NCBI GenBank assembly: GCA_964463165.1 | Contig: CAYXBK010000012.1 | Location: 83,531 to 147,530 of the forward strand | Direction of reading: 5' to 3' | Length of the DNA stretch: 64,000 nt | Source of the DNA: UBA7236 sp964463165 | GTDB taxonomy: Bacteria > Bacteroidota > Bacteroidia > Chitinophagales > BACL12 | In this document: positions 46,301-55,385 of the stretch, in pieces | Numbering within the stretch: the stretch's first letter is position 1 | Layout of the letters: each line of letters opens with the position of its first letter | Made by a program: the position numbers and the translations under genes | The notes under the pieces: generated by a model | What the model saw: the letters and a program-made list of their open reading frames with translations, nothing else | What the model was told of the DNA's origin: nothing | Databases searched by the model: none

Positions 46301-48358
46301 ATGAATGTATCATTATTTAAAAACATCAAATATTTTATAGGTGAGTGCACTTTAGAAGAGGTAATCCACCGAATTAAAAGCGGAGAAACTCAGGAGCAAA
46401 TACATACACTCCGCAGATTAAAAGCGGAAGACAAAGAGGAGGAATATGGGATTGCTAAGAGGAAACTAATCAGTTTCACAGCTTCCGGCACTTTTAAAAA
46501 TGGAAGGAAGGCTACTGATCTTGATACTTATAACGGAAACATCGTAATTGACGTAGATAAACTCCCTCCCGTTTTATTAAAGCAATGTGAGCAAATTGCA
46601 AAGTTTCATCCTTATACTCATGCTTTCTTTATCAGTCCGGGAGGTGATGGATTGAAAATAATTGTCAGAACAACCAGCACTCCTGAAACACATAAGGACG
46701 TCTTCAGTGCTTTGAAAAACTTTATTGAAGAACTCCTGAATGTTTATATTGATGAAAGCGGTTCTGACATTTCCCGGCTCTGTTTATTTTCCTATGATGC
46801 CTCCGCAACCTACAATCCAGATTCCATAATTTTTGATCCATTAAATCTTATTAAAATGAATAATCAAAAAGAAATTACTCATCCCGAAGCACTATTTGAA
46901 CACTGTAAACGATACACAAATAAAAAGCATACCTACGCCGACGGAACCCGCAATAATTATATTCATGCATTAGCTTGTAATTGCAACAGAAAAGGCCTTA
47001 GCGAAGAGCAATGCTTGGAATATACAATAGCAACATTTGATTTACCACATGACGAAATAAAAAACGCAATTCAAAGCGCATATAGAAATATTTCAGAGCA
47101 TAACACTGAAGAAGTAAAGCCAAAAATGGAAAAGATTTCTAATATCAATAAAATTGAGTCCTTTTTATTGGAGAAATATGAATTTCGCTTTAATGTTGCT
47201 ATGGGTACTATTGAATTCAAATTGCATTCTGATATTTTATTTCAGACAATGAAAGATTATACTGAAAATTCAATGTTTCGTGAAATATTAAAAGCCGGGA
47301 TAAAATGCAATATTTCAAATCTTAGAAGCATTTTAGGCTCAGATTTTTGTCCGATCTATGATCCATTTTCAGAATATTTTAATACCCTTCCAGAATGGGA
47401 CGGTGAAACTGATTATATTGGAATGTTATCCGATACAATTAAAACAACCAAAAAAGCTGAATGGGAAATTTGTTTCAGAAAGTGGATTGTAGCCTATGTT
47501 GGCTGCATCATTAAGCCGGAGACGATTAACCATACTGCAATTGTATTTGCAGGAAAACAGGGAATCGGAAAAACAACGTGGTTAGAAAAACTTGTCCCGA
47601 CAGCTCTCAAATCACATTTATTTTCAGGAACAATAAACCCGGATAATAAGGATGCACTAATTCATTTATCAGAGTGCATTCTAATTAATCTTGATGAATT
47701 AGAAAATTTAAATAAAACCGAAATAGGGTCATTAAAGAGTTTAATTACTTTGCCCTCAGTAAAAATTCGGCGACCATATATGCGCAACAATGAACTTTCT
47801 CCACGGCGAGCTTCGTTTTGTGGTAGTGTAAATAATATGCAGTTTTTAAACGATCCAACTGGAAGCAGGCGTTTTCTGTGTTTTGAAGTGGTTGAAATAG
47901 AATACCAGTATAATATTGAAATTGATAAGGTACTTGCTCAAGCACTAAGTTTATTTTATTCTGGTTATAAATTTTGGTTTACTCAGGAAGAAATTAAGCG
48001 AATAAATAAAAATAATGAGGAATTTCAACTGAGATCAATTGAGGAAGAACTCTTGCTTACTTATTTTGAGCAGCCCGACGAAAAGAGCACAAATATATTA
48101 TATTTGACAGCAACGGATATTTCTGCTAAATTATCAATAAATACAAAAATGAATCTTTCCAACGCAAGCGCAATCAGTATTGGTAAAATTTTAAATAAAT
48201 ACAAATTCAAAAGATTAAAAAAGGGGGGCGTATATGTTTATGAAGTTTGTTCAATTGATATTGACAAAATCGACCAGAACACAAGGGAAGCTCCAAATGA
48301 AACGGAGATAAATGAAACGGGAATAGATTCACCTACAGATCCTGACTTGCCATTTTGA
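46301..48358 (+). CDS. VapE/VirE-type primase-helicase
   Basis: This 685-residue protein starts at ATG 46301. The N-terminal region (about 40-190) matches the BT4734-like/VirE_N primase-associated domain, with NIVIDVDKLP and FFISPGGDGLKIIV. A helical segment around GTRNNYIHALACNCNRKGLS follows. The C-terminal VapE-type P-loop ATPase has Walker A GKQGIGKTT at 418-426, an acidic Walker B-like stretch (ILINLDELENLN), and FCGSVNNMQFLNDPTGSRRF. Such proteins replicate or mobilise plasmids, islands and phage satellites. It is the only replication gene in the element. The final 30 residues are Asn/Glu/Asp-rich and disordered. Confidence 0.87.
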   Translation: MNVSLFKNIKYFIGECTLEEVIHRIKSGETQEQIHTLRRLKAEDKEEEYGIAKRKLISFTASGTFKNGRKATDLDTYNGNIVIDVDKLPPVLLKQCEQIAKFHPYTHAFFISPGGDGLKIIVRTTSTPETHKDVFSALKNFIEELLNVYIDESGSDISRLCLFSYDASATYNPDSIIFDPLNLIKMNNQKEITHPEALFEHCKRYTNKKHTYADGTRNNYIHALACNCNRKGLSEEQCLEYTIATFDLPHDEIKNAIQSAYRNISEHNTEEVKPKMEKISNINKIESFLLEKYEFRFNVAMGTIEFKLHSDILFQTMKDYTENSMFREILKAGIKCNISNLRSILGSDFCPIYDPFSEYFNTLPEWDGETDYIGMLSDTIKTTKKAEWEICFRKWIVAYVGCIIKPETINHTAIVFAGKQGIGKTTWLEKLVPTALKSHLFSGTINPDNKDALIHLSECILINLDELENLNKTEIGSLKSLITLPSVKIRRPYMRNNELSPRRASFCGSVNNMQFLNDPTGSRRFLCFEVVEIEYQYNIEIDKVLAQALSLFYSGYKFWFTQEEIKRINKNNEEFQLRSIEEELLLTYFEQPDEKSTNILYLTATDISAKLSINTKMNLSNASAISIGKILNKYKFKRLKKGGVYVYEVCSIDIDKIDQNTREAPNETEINETGIDSPTDPDLPF

Positions 48359-48449
48359 ATGTAGGGTAGAGTAGGTAACAACCCATCTATTAACCTTAGC
48401 ATTTTTATTGCAAGGCGATTTTATGGAATAGGATTCCCCAAAATACCGC

Positions 48450-48478
48450 AAAACGGAGCAATTGATTTGCTCCTTTTG
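48450..48478 (+). terminator. Probable terminator between primase gene and defence operon
   Basis: A seven-base-pair stem, GGAGCAA with TTGCTCC, has a five-base loop and is flanked by AAAA-type and CTTTT sequences. The T-run is short. It lies about 95 bases after the primase stop and insulates the operon that starts at 48593. Confidence 0.55.
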
Positions 48479-48541
48479 CATTTTACCCACTTTTCAATGA
48501 CTCCTATACCGACCTTACCCGAATTGGTAATAGGCAGTTAT

Positions 48542-48587
48542 TTTGAAATTTCCCATATTTGACTATATTTGACAAGTCTAAACTTGT
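48542..48587 (+). promoter_or_regulatory. Promoter and inverted-repeat operator of the defence operon
   Basis: A TTTG (48542-48545) and, 18 bases later, TATATTTG (48564-48571) fit the Bacteroidota promoter pattern TTTG / TAnnTTTG at slightly short spacing. The motif ATATTTGAC is repeated in tandem at 48555 and 48565. Immediately after is the inverted repeat ACAAGTCTAAACTTGT (48572-48587), five bases before the XRE gene. This is well placed for autoregulation by the XRE protein, as in controller-protein circuits of restriction systems. Confidence 0.6.
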
Positions 48588-48592
48588 TGAAT

Positions 48593-48874
48593 ATGCTATT
48601 TGGTGAAACGGTGCGGAAACAAAGAGAAAGCAGGGGCTTACTATTGAGACAGGCTGCGGCTTTTCTGGAAGTAGATACGGCTTTTGTGAGCAAATTGGAG
48701 CGGAGCGAAAGAAATGCAAGCAGGGATCAGGTTGTAAAACTTGCCGATTTTCTCAAAATCCCGGAAAACGAGTTGCTAACCATTTGGTTGGCAGATAAAA
48801 TTTTGGAAACAATTGATAATAACCAGCAAGGGGAGGATGCCTTAAAACTTGCCTTAAAGACTTTTCAGAGCTAA
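48593..48874 (+). CDS. XRE-family transcriptional regulator (controller-like)
   Basis: About 93 residues start at ATG 48593. The HTH_3 domain covers residues 1-65 (MLFGETVRKQRESRGLLLRQ, AAAFLEVDTAFVSKLERSER, ADFLKIPENELLTI). The C-terminal helix DKILETIDNNQQGEDALKLA is dimerisation-like. Its stop overlaps the helicase start by one base (TAATG), so it is the first gene of the defence operon. Small XRE proteins in this position often time or limit expression of restriction genes. An inverted repeat directly upstream is a likely binding site. Confidence 0.87.
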   Translation: MLFGETVRKQRESRGLLLRQAAAFLEVDTAFVSKLERSERNASRDQVVKLADFLKIPENELLTIWLADKILETIDNNQQGEDALKLALKTFQS

Positions 48875-51789
48875 TGAATCTTACCCCATACCACGCCAAA
48901 TACTTCGCATACGAACTCACTAAACGCTATTCATCAAATAGTTTACAGAAGTTCACTGCCTCGCTTGCAGATGCTCAGGTTGACCTAAATCCGCATCAGG
49001 TGGATGCTGCTTTGTTTGCATTTCAATCACCTCTTTCAAAAGGAGCAGTGTTGGCAGATGAAGTGGGATTAGGAAAAACTATTGAGGCCGGAATTGTAAT
49101 TTCTCAGAAATGGGCAGAGCGCAAAAGAAAAATATTGATCATTGCTCCTGCAAATCTCCGTAAGCAATGGAATCAAGAAATTGCCGATAAATTTTTTATT
49201 CCATCAATTATTTTAGAAACAAAATCTTTTAATGAAGAAATTGAGAAAGCAAACTTTAATCCTTTTGAGCAATCCGACAAGATTGTAATTTGTTCTTATC
49301 ACTTCATAAAAAGTAAAGCAATCTATGTTAGTAAAATAGATTGGGATTTGGTGGTAATTGATGAAGCTCATCGATTGAGGAATGTTTATAAAGCAAATAA
49401 CAAGATTGCTAAATCTATTAAAGAGGCAGTAATACATGCACCAAAGATTTTACTAACTGCAACACCATTGCAAAATTCCTTATTAGAACTTTATGGATTA
49501 GTTAGCATCATTGATGGATATACTTTTGGCGATTTAAAGAGTTTTAAAACACAATTTACAAGACTAACTGAAGAAAGAAACTTTGATGAATTAAAAAGAA
49601 GATTAGAACCAGTTTGCAAGCGTACACTGAGGAGACAGGTTTTGGAATATATCAATTATACAAACCGTACTTGCATATTGCAGGAGTTTACCCCAAGTAA
49701 TGATGAACAGCTACTATATAATTTAGTTTCGGATTATTTGCAAAGACCTAACATGTATGCTTTGCCTCCAAGTCAGCGAACACTCATGACTTTAATATTG
49801 CGGAAATTATTAGCGTCTTCTACTTATGCAATTTCCGGAACTTTGCAGGGACTTGCAGATAAATTGGAAAAGACAATTTCCAAACAGGAAAATTTACTTC
49901 AAAATATTGATGAAGTATTTAGTGAACATTATGAAGGATACGATGAGCAGCAAGAAGAATGGATCGATGATGAGGAAGAAGAAACATTAAGAGAGGATAG
50001 AATTTATACTCCTATAGAAATTGAAGAAATAAAAAAAGAGATTGAAGCGCTTAATGAATTTAAAAAATTAGCTCAATCTATTCTTGTAAATTCTAAAGGA
50101 GAAGTTTTATTTACTGCCTTAAAAAAAGGTTTTCAAAAACTTACGGAACTAAAAGCCAACCGGAAGGCAATCATATTTACTGAAAGTACTCGAACTCAGG
50201 AGTATCTAAAAAACATTTTAGAATTGGGCGGTTATAAGGATGAAATTGTTTTGTTCAATGGCAGTAACAATGATCCCAAAAGCAATGCGATTTACAAAGA
50301 TTGGCTTAAAATACATGCAGGAACAGATAGAATAACAGGATCGAAAACGGCGGATAAACGGGCGGCATTAGTGGATTATTTCCGGGATAAGGCAACTATA
50401 ATGATTGCTACTGAGGCAGCAGCAGAGGGTATCAACTTACAGTTCTGCTCATTAGTTGTAAATTATGACCTCCCTTGGAATCCCCAACGTATTGAACAGC
50501 GCATTGGCCGCTGCCACCGTTACGGTCAAAAGTTTGATGTAGTAGTGGTAAATTTTCTTAATAATACCAATGCTGCTGACCAACGAGTTTATCAATTGTT
50601 GGATCAAAAATTTCAGTTATTCAGTGGCGTATTTGGCGCAAGTGATGAAGTTCTGGGAGCAATTGAAAGCGGCGTTGATTTCGAAAAGCGAATTGTAAAA
50701 ATCTATCAAACTTGCCGGACTACTGAAGCCATTCAGCTTGCGTTTGATTTTCTGCAAAAAGAAATGGAACCGGAAATAGAGCAAGGAATAGATATAACCC
50801 GGAAAAAACTATTAGAAAATTTTGATGAAGAAGTCCATGAGAAGCTGAGGATTAATTTACAACAGAGCAGTGACTATCTGAGCAGATTTGAAAATTGGCT
50901 ATGGCAACTCACTAACTATTATCTGGAGCCATTTGCTACGTTTAATAATTCTGAAAATAGTTTTTATCTCAATGAAAACCCTTTCATAGGTGAAGTCATT
51001 CACAAAGGGCCGTATAAAGTCGGTAAAAAGAACATCGGAGAAAGGCATGAAGAAAATGAATTGCTTTCAAATGAGAATTTATATCGTGTAGGTCATCCGC
51101 TTGCGCAAAAAGTGATTGTGGATTGTAAAGTTCAATCATTGCCCTTGCAGGAATTGATTTTTAATTATACTGGAAACGATAAAAAAATATCATTGCTTGA
51201 AAATTTGATTGGTAAAACAGGATGGATGCAAGCGAAACTAATTTCTATTTCAAGTTTTGAAATGGAAGATCATATATTGTTTGCCGCTTTTGATGATGAA
51301 GGTATTCCCTTGCATCCCGAACAATGCCAACGACTATTTTCGTTGGAAGCCAAAACTAATTCTAAATCGATTAATTTCGGCGAAGAAATAAGGAACCGAT
51401 TTTCAGAAATTTACCATGTTCAGCAAATAGGTATAATTGAAGAAAATCAGATCCGTAATCATTCTTTCTTTAATGGTGAAGTTGACAAGCTCGAAAAATG
51501 GAGCGAAGATGTAAGAAATAGTATTAAATTCGAAATAAAAGAATTGGATAAGGAAATTAAAACCCGAAAAACTGAAGCAAGAAAATTGATAAGCCTCGAA
51601 CAAAAATTGAAAGAGCACCGCATTATCAAAGAACTGGAAAAAAAATTAGCAGAAAAACGATTTAACCAATATCAAAATGAGGATGAAATAGAAATGCGTA
51701 AAGACAATTTGTTAGATGAAATAGAAGAGCGCCTAAAACAACAAACAATTGAAACTGAATTATTCACTGTTAGATTTAAAATCATATAA
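48874..51789 (+). CDS. SNF2/RapA-like helicase-related protein
   Basis: This 971-residue superfamily 2 translocase has Walker A DEVGLGKT (62-69), the DEAH box VVIDEAH (about 163-166), motif III LLTATPLQNS, and in the second lobe ATEAAAEGINLQFC and motif VI RIEQRIGRCHRYGQ. The resemblance is to RapA/HepA and DrmD-type SNF2 proteins rather than chromatin remodelers. An acidic insertion (DEQQEEWIDDEEEETLRED) lies around residue 365. A C-terminal coiled-coil region (about 880-960) ends the chain. It probably moves on double-stranded DNA and may present foreign DNA to the nucleases encoded downstream. It is followed after four bases by the DUF262 gene. Confidence 0.88.
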   Translation: MNLTPYHAKYFAYELTKRYSSNSLQKFTASLADAQVDLNPHQVDAALFAFQSPLSKGAVLADEVGLGKTIEAGIVISQKWAERKRKILIIAPANLRKQWNQEIADKFFIPSIILETKSFNEEIEKANFNPFEQSDKIVICSYHFIKSKAIYVSKIDWDLVVIDEAHRLRNVYKANNKIAKSIKEAVIHAPKILLTATPLQNSLLELYGLVSIIDGYTFGDLKSFKTQFTRLTEERNFDELKRRLEPVCKRTLRRQVLEYINYTNRTCILQEFTPSNDEQLLYNLVSDYLQRPNMYALPPSQRTLMTLILRKLLASSTYAISGTLQGLADKLEKTISKQENLLQNIDEVFSEHYEGYDEQQEEWIDDEEEETLREDRIYTPIEIEEIKKEIEALNEFKKLAQSILVNSKGEVLFTALKKGFQKLTELKANRKAIIFTESTRTQEYLKNILELGGYKDEIVLFNGSNNDPKSNAIYKDWLKIHAGTDRITGSKTADKRAALVDYFRDKATIMIATEAAAEGINLQFCSLVVNYDLPWNPQRIEQRIGRCHRYGQKFDVVVVNFLNNTNAADQRVYQLLDQKFQLFSGVFGASDEVLGAIESGVDFEKRIVKIYQTCRTTEAIQLAFDFLQKEMEPEIEQGIDITRKKLLENFDEEVHEKLRINLQQSSDYLSRFENWLWQLTNYYLEPFATFNNSENSFYLNENPFIGEVIHKGPYKVGKKNIGERHEENELLSNENLYRVGHPLAQKVIVDCKVQSLPLQELIFNYTGNDKKISLLENLIGKTGWMQAKLISISSFEMEDHILFAAFDDEGIPLHPEQCQRLFSLEAKTNSKSINFGEEIRNRFSEIYHVQQIGIIEENQIRNHSFFNGEVDKLEKWSEDVRNSIKFEIKELDKEIKTRKTEARKLISLEQKLKEHRIIKELEKKLAEKRFNQYQNEDEIEMRKDNLLDEIEERLKQQTIETELFTVRFKII

Positions 51790-51793
51790 CTAT

Positions 51794-53557
51794 ATGCCAA
51801 CAGGAAATGTAATCAATAGAAATTTTGACGAGATGTTTAACTTGGGTGTTCGCTTTGAAATTCCATTTTTCCAAAGAGGGTATGCTTGGGAGCAACGTCA
51901 ATGGAAAAAATTATTTGAGGATATTCAAGCGGAAATTATTGAAAGTGTTACAAATAATAATTTCGAAGATGAAGAACATTTCTTTGGTCCGATTGTGATA
52001 TTGGAAAAAATCAGTCATCACCCAGCTCTTAAAAGGTTTTTGGTAATAGATGGACAACAACGAATAACGACAGTTTACTTACTATTAGCCGTCATTCGCA
52101 GATTAATGGAAACAAAAGCACACCTTTCTTCTGAAGCTCAGCAATATATTTCTGAATTGGATAAATATCTCAAAAATAATGTTTCTGGCAGTGATGACTA
52201 CTTGAAATTGAAAGTGTTTAGTACTAAAGGAGATCGATTACCTACGTACAAAACTGTTTTCAATTCCAATCCCAATAGCCCTCACCTTGCCGATGATCAA
52301 TTGTTATATGATCCGGATGAAAACAAAATTGATGCATTTGTAAAATATGCCCAGAAGCAATTACGCCATTCGGATATTCCTTCATTGTGGCAGTGGTATC
52401 AAGCAATAATTAAGTCCCTCAAAATTGTTTGGATTCCATTAGATGAAACTAAAGATGATGCACAGGCAATCTTTGAAAGTTTGAACGATGCGGGAATGCC
52501 ATTGTCGGCTGCAGAGCTATTGTGCAATTATATTTTTAGACCTCTTACAAATGATATAACTAATGAACATGAAAAGCTACACAATGAAAAGTGGTTGGCT
52601 GCAAGAGCGGCCGTAGGTGAGGCCAATTTTGAAGAGTACCTCAGGGATTTGTTTTCAATAGGTGAAAAGAAGCGAGTTGGTAAAGAGCGGAGAATGTATG
52701 TTCATTTTAAAATCAAATACAAGAAACTTACAGCAGATACAGCTAAGAGAGTGCTGCAATTAATTTTAGATTATACAAATGTTTATAAACAGGTATCAAA
52801 GCCTATTCAGAATCCACCAGTAAGTGCTGATGTAAAAAGATTGCTCATTGCAATTAATGACACCAACATGACATCAATATATCCTTTTCTTATGGCATTG
52901 ATGAAAGCATGGGAAAATAATTCAATAACAGAACTAGAAATAGTGGCTATTCTGAGAGAAACCTATGTGTTACTTGTTAGAAGAAAAATCACAACACTGC
53001 CTGTAACCAAATATGATTCCTTCTTCCCTTCATTGTTGGATAAAATAGTAAATGAACCTGACAAAGTTAAAGCGCTCCAAAAGCTCATTCAAACTGAACA
53101 GCTTTGGGTATCGGATCAAGTCTTTGAGGATGCATTCACAACAAAAGAAATTTACAACTCCAGAGAATTAAATTTCTCGCGACATGTATTGCAAGAAATT
53201 GATAAATCAATGCAACCATATGGAGAATACCCTGATTATTCAACTATTCACACAATCGAACATATTTTACCCCAGACAATTGATGAACATTGGAAAAAAT
53301 ATTTAGGCAGTGATGCGTTGCATTACAGTTTGCCAACGATAATAAATACTCTTGGCAACCTTTGTTTGAACGGACAAACCGCCAATAGTTCTTTTGGTCA
53401 AAAGCCTTTTATCGAAAAGCAAGCAGCATACACAACATTAAGTGCATTGGCAAGGGACGTGAAGGAGCGCAGGGAGCCTTGGAATATTGCAGCAATTGAA
53501 ACAAGAAGCAAAGACCTGGCGCAAAAGGCTTTAACAGTTTGGAAATGGAGTATATAA
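51794..53557 (+). CDS. DUF262-DUF1524 (GmrSD-like) nuclease-type protein
   Basis: About 587 residues start at ATG 51794. The N-terminal DUF262 domain has FQRGYAWE (25-32) and the DGQQR motif (86-90) of the ParB/Srx-like nucleotide-hydrolysing fold. The C-terminal DUF1524 domain has the His-Me finger-type motif IEHILPQ (488-494), followed by LGNLCLNGQTANSSFGQKPF. This is the domain pair of GmrSD-type modification-dependent (type IV) restriction enzymes, which use NTP to cut glucosylated or otherwise modified DNA. Its position between a helicase and a methylase is unusual. It is tightly packed in the operon. Confidence 0.88.
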   Translation: MPTGNVINRNFDEMFNLGVRFEIPFFQRGYAWEQRQWKKLFEDIQAEIIESVTNNNFEDEEHFFGPIVILEKISHHPALKRFLVIDGQQRITTVYLLLAVIRRLMETKAHLSSEAQQYISELDKYLKNNVSGSDDYLKLKVFSTKGDRLPTYKTVFNSNPNSPHLADDQLLYDPDENKIDAFVKYAQKQLRHSDIPSLWQWYQAIIKSLKIVWIPLDETKDDAQAIFESLNDAGMPLSAAELLCNYIFRPLTNDITNEHEKLHNEKWLAARAAVGEANFEEYLRDLFSIGEKKRVGKERRMYVHFKIKYKKLTADTAKRVLQLILDYTNVYKQVSKPIQNPPVSADVKRLLIAINDTNMTSIYPFLMALMKAWENNSITELEIVAILRETYVLLVRRKITTLPVTKYDSFFPSLLDKIVNEPDKVKALQKLIQTEQLWVSDQVFEDAFTTKEIYNSRELNFSRHVLQEIDKSMQPYGEYPDYSTIHTIEHILPQTIDEHWKKYLGSDALHYSLPTIINTLGNLCLNGQTANSSFGQKPFIEKQAAYTTLSALARDVKERREPWNIAAIETRSKDLAQKALTVWKWSI

Positions 53558-53570
53558 ACAGACATTGAAA

Positions 53571-55367
53571 ATGGCAAAACAATTACAAAAATTAGAACTG
53601 ACATGGATTGGTAAAGGAAAGGAGCCACAACTCGAGCCACGTATTTTATTAGAAGAAACGAATAAAAGTTTTGGCGATTCTGGAACAGAAAACATGCTTA
53701 TAAATGGTGATAATTTACTTGCTCTAAAAGCATTGGAACAAAATTTTTCAGGAAAAATAAAATGTATTTATATTGACCCTCCCTTCAACACAGGTCAAGC
53801 ATTTGAACACTACGATGATAACCTTGAACATTCAATTTGGTTAAACTTAATGTATCAAAGAATAAAAATATTATACAATTTACTCCACAAGGATGGTTTA
53901 ATGTGGGTTCATTTAGATGATATTGAAGTTCACTACTGTAAAATATTTTTGGATGAAATTTTTGGAAGAGGGGGTTGTGTTGCCCATGTAACTTATGAAA
54001 GGTCAGGAGTTGCAGGTCTTGGACAAGGAGGATTTTTAGTAAATACAACAGAACATATTTTACTATTTAAAAAAGGTTTACTTCCCAAAAAAGATAATTT
54101 AGGCTTTTATGATTTGGAGCAAAAAACAATGAAACGATATAGCAAATTTCTTCGCGAGGAAGGAGAACGAGAATTAGTTAGGGAATTTCCCTCAAAATCA
54201 AATGGAGAAATTGTTAGAGTTTATAAGCATAAGTTCTATCAAATTGATTCAATATCACTGAAAGATTTTGAAAAAAGGGAAACCGAAATTAGAGACTATT
54301 ATTCTAAAAATTTAAGCAGGATATTTAGAGGAAATCAAATCCAAAAGGAGAATGCATTTCAACGCGATTTAATTAGCCAAATGGACAAGGGACTTTATTC
54401 AGTCGATTATACCCCAAGTAGAGGTAAATATGAGAATAAAAATACGACACTATTTTATTTTAACAGTGAATTATTGTCATGGTTAAGCGATACCGCAGAA
54501 ACTACAGAAGGTAAAATTGTTAAAACGCAAAAACTAACTACACTTTGGGATAGTGAGGATATTCCAAAGGCAGATATAGCAAATGAAGGAGGTATTTATT
54601 TTCCAAGGAGCAAAAAACCAGAAAACTTAATTAAGCGAATACTTGAAATTTCAACTGAGCCTAATGATATTGTACTTGATAGTTTTTTAGGTAGCGGAAC
54701 AACAGCAGCAGTTGCACATAAAATGAAACGAAGATGGATTGGTGTTGAATTAGGAGAACATGCAATTTCACATTGTCTTCCAAGATTAATTTCTGTTGTA
54801 ATGGGAACTGATCAGTCAGGAATAAGTAAATCCGTTGGTTGGAAAGGCGGTGGAGGCTTTAAATTTTACACGCTCGCACCATCACTGATACAAAAAGATA
54901 AATATGGTGATGATATTATAAACCCGGTTTACAATGCTAATATGTTGGCAGCAGCAATGGCAAAGCAAGAAGGATTCCGGTATTCGCCACACGAAAGTAC
55001 TTACTGGAAACAAGGATATAGCACCGAAAGGGATTTCATTTTTACAACAACTCAATTCATAACAGTTGAAATGGTAGATCGCCTTGCCGAAGAGATGCAG
55101 CCAAATGAAAGTTTACTGATTTGTTGTAAGGGATTTGCAGCAGCTTGTAAGTCAAGGCACTCAAAAATCACAATTAAGAAAATTCCTCAAATGCTTTTCG
55201 GAAGATGTGAGTTTGGTAAGGATGACTATTCACTTAATATAGTAAATCTTCCGCACAATGAGTCGAATAGCGCAAGAGAAAATGAGGATGATGTAAGTAT
55301 TGAAGAATCAACGGGTAAGAAAACGAAAAAGAAAATAGATAATAATAATCAACCTAAGCTTTTCTAA
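53571..55367 (+). CDS. Type III restriction system adenine methyltransferase (Mod)
   Basis: About 598 residues start at ATG 53571. Motif IV DPPFNTG (from D69) comes before the AdoMet motif I FLGSGTTAAVAHKMKRRWIG (from F372), which is the beta-class order of type III Mod subunits. The region between (about 150-350) holds the target-recognition domain and is basic and Lys-rich. After the AdoMet domain there is an extension with HESTYWKQGYSTERDFIFTT and a Lys/Asn-rich tail. Mod defines the recognition sequence and modifies N6-adenine; with Res it cleaves unmodified DNA. The recognition site cannot be predicted by reading. Confidence 0.93.
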   Translation: MAKQLQKLELTWIGKGKEPQLEPRILLEETNKSFGDSGTENMLINGDNLLALKALEQNFSGKIKCIYIDPPFNTGQAFEHYDDNLEHSIWLNLMYQRIKILYNLLHKDGLMWVHLDDIEVHYCKIFLDEIFGRGGCVAHVTYERSGVAGLGQGGFLVNTTEHILLFKKGLLPKKDNLGFYDLEQKTMKRYSKFLREEGERELVREFPSKSNGEIVRVYKHKFYQIDSISLKDFEKRETEIRDYYSKNLSRIFRGNQIQKENAFQRDLISQMDKGLYSVDYTPSRGKYENKNTTLFYFNSELLSWLSDTAETTEGKIVKTQKLTTLWDSEDIPKADIANEGGIYFPRSKKPENLIKRILEISTEPNDIVLDSFLGSGTTAAVAHKMKRRWIGVELGEHAISHCLPRLISVVMGTDQSGISKSVGWKGGGGFKFYTLAPSLIQKDKYGDDIINPVYNANMLAAAMAKQEGFRYSPHESTYWKQGYSTERDFIFTTTQFITVEMVDRLAEEMQPNESLLICCKGFAAACKSRHSKITIKKIPQMLFGRCEFGKDDYSLNIVNLPHNESNSARENEDDVSIEESTGKKTKKKIDNNNQPKLF

Positions 55368-55385
55368 ATACAAAGCAGTCATCAC

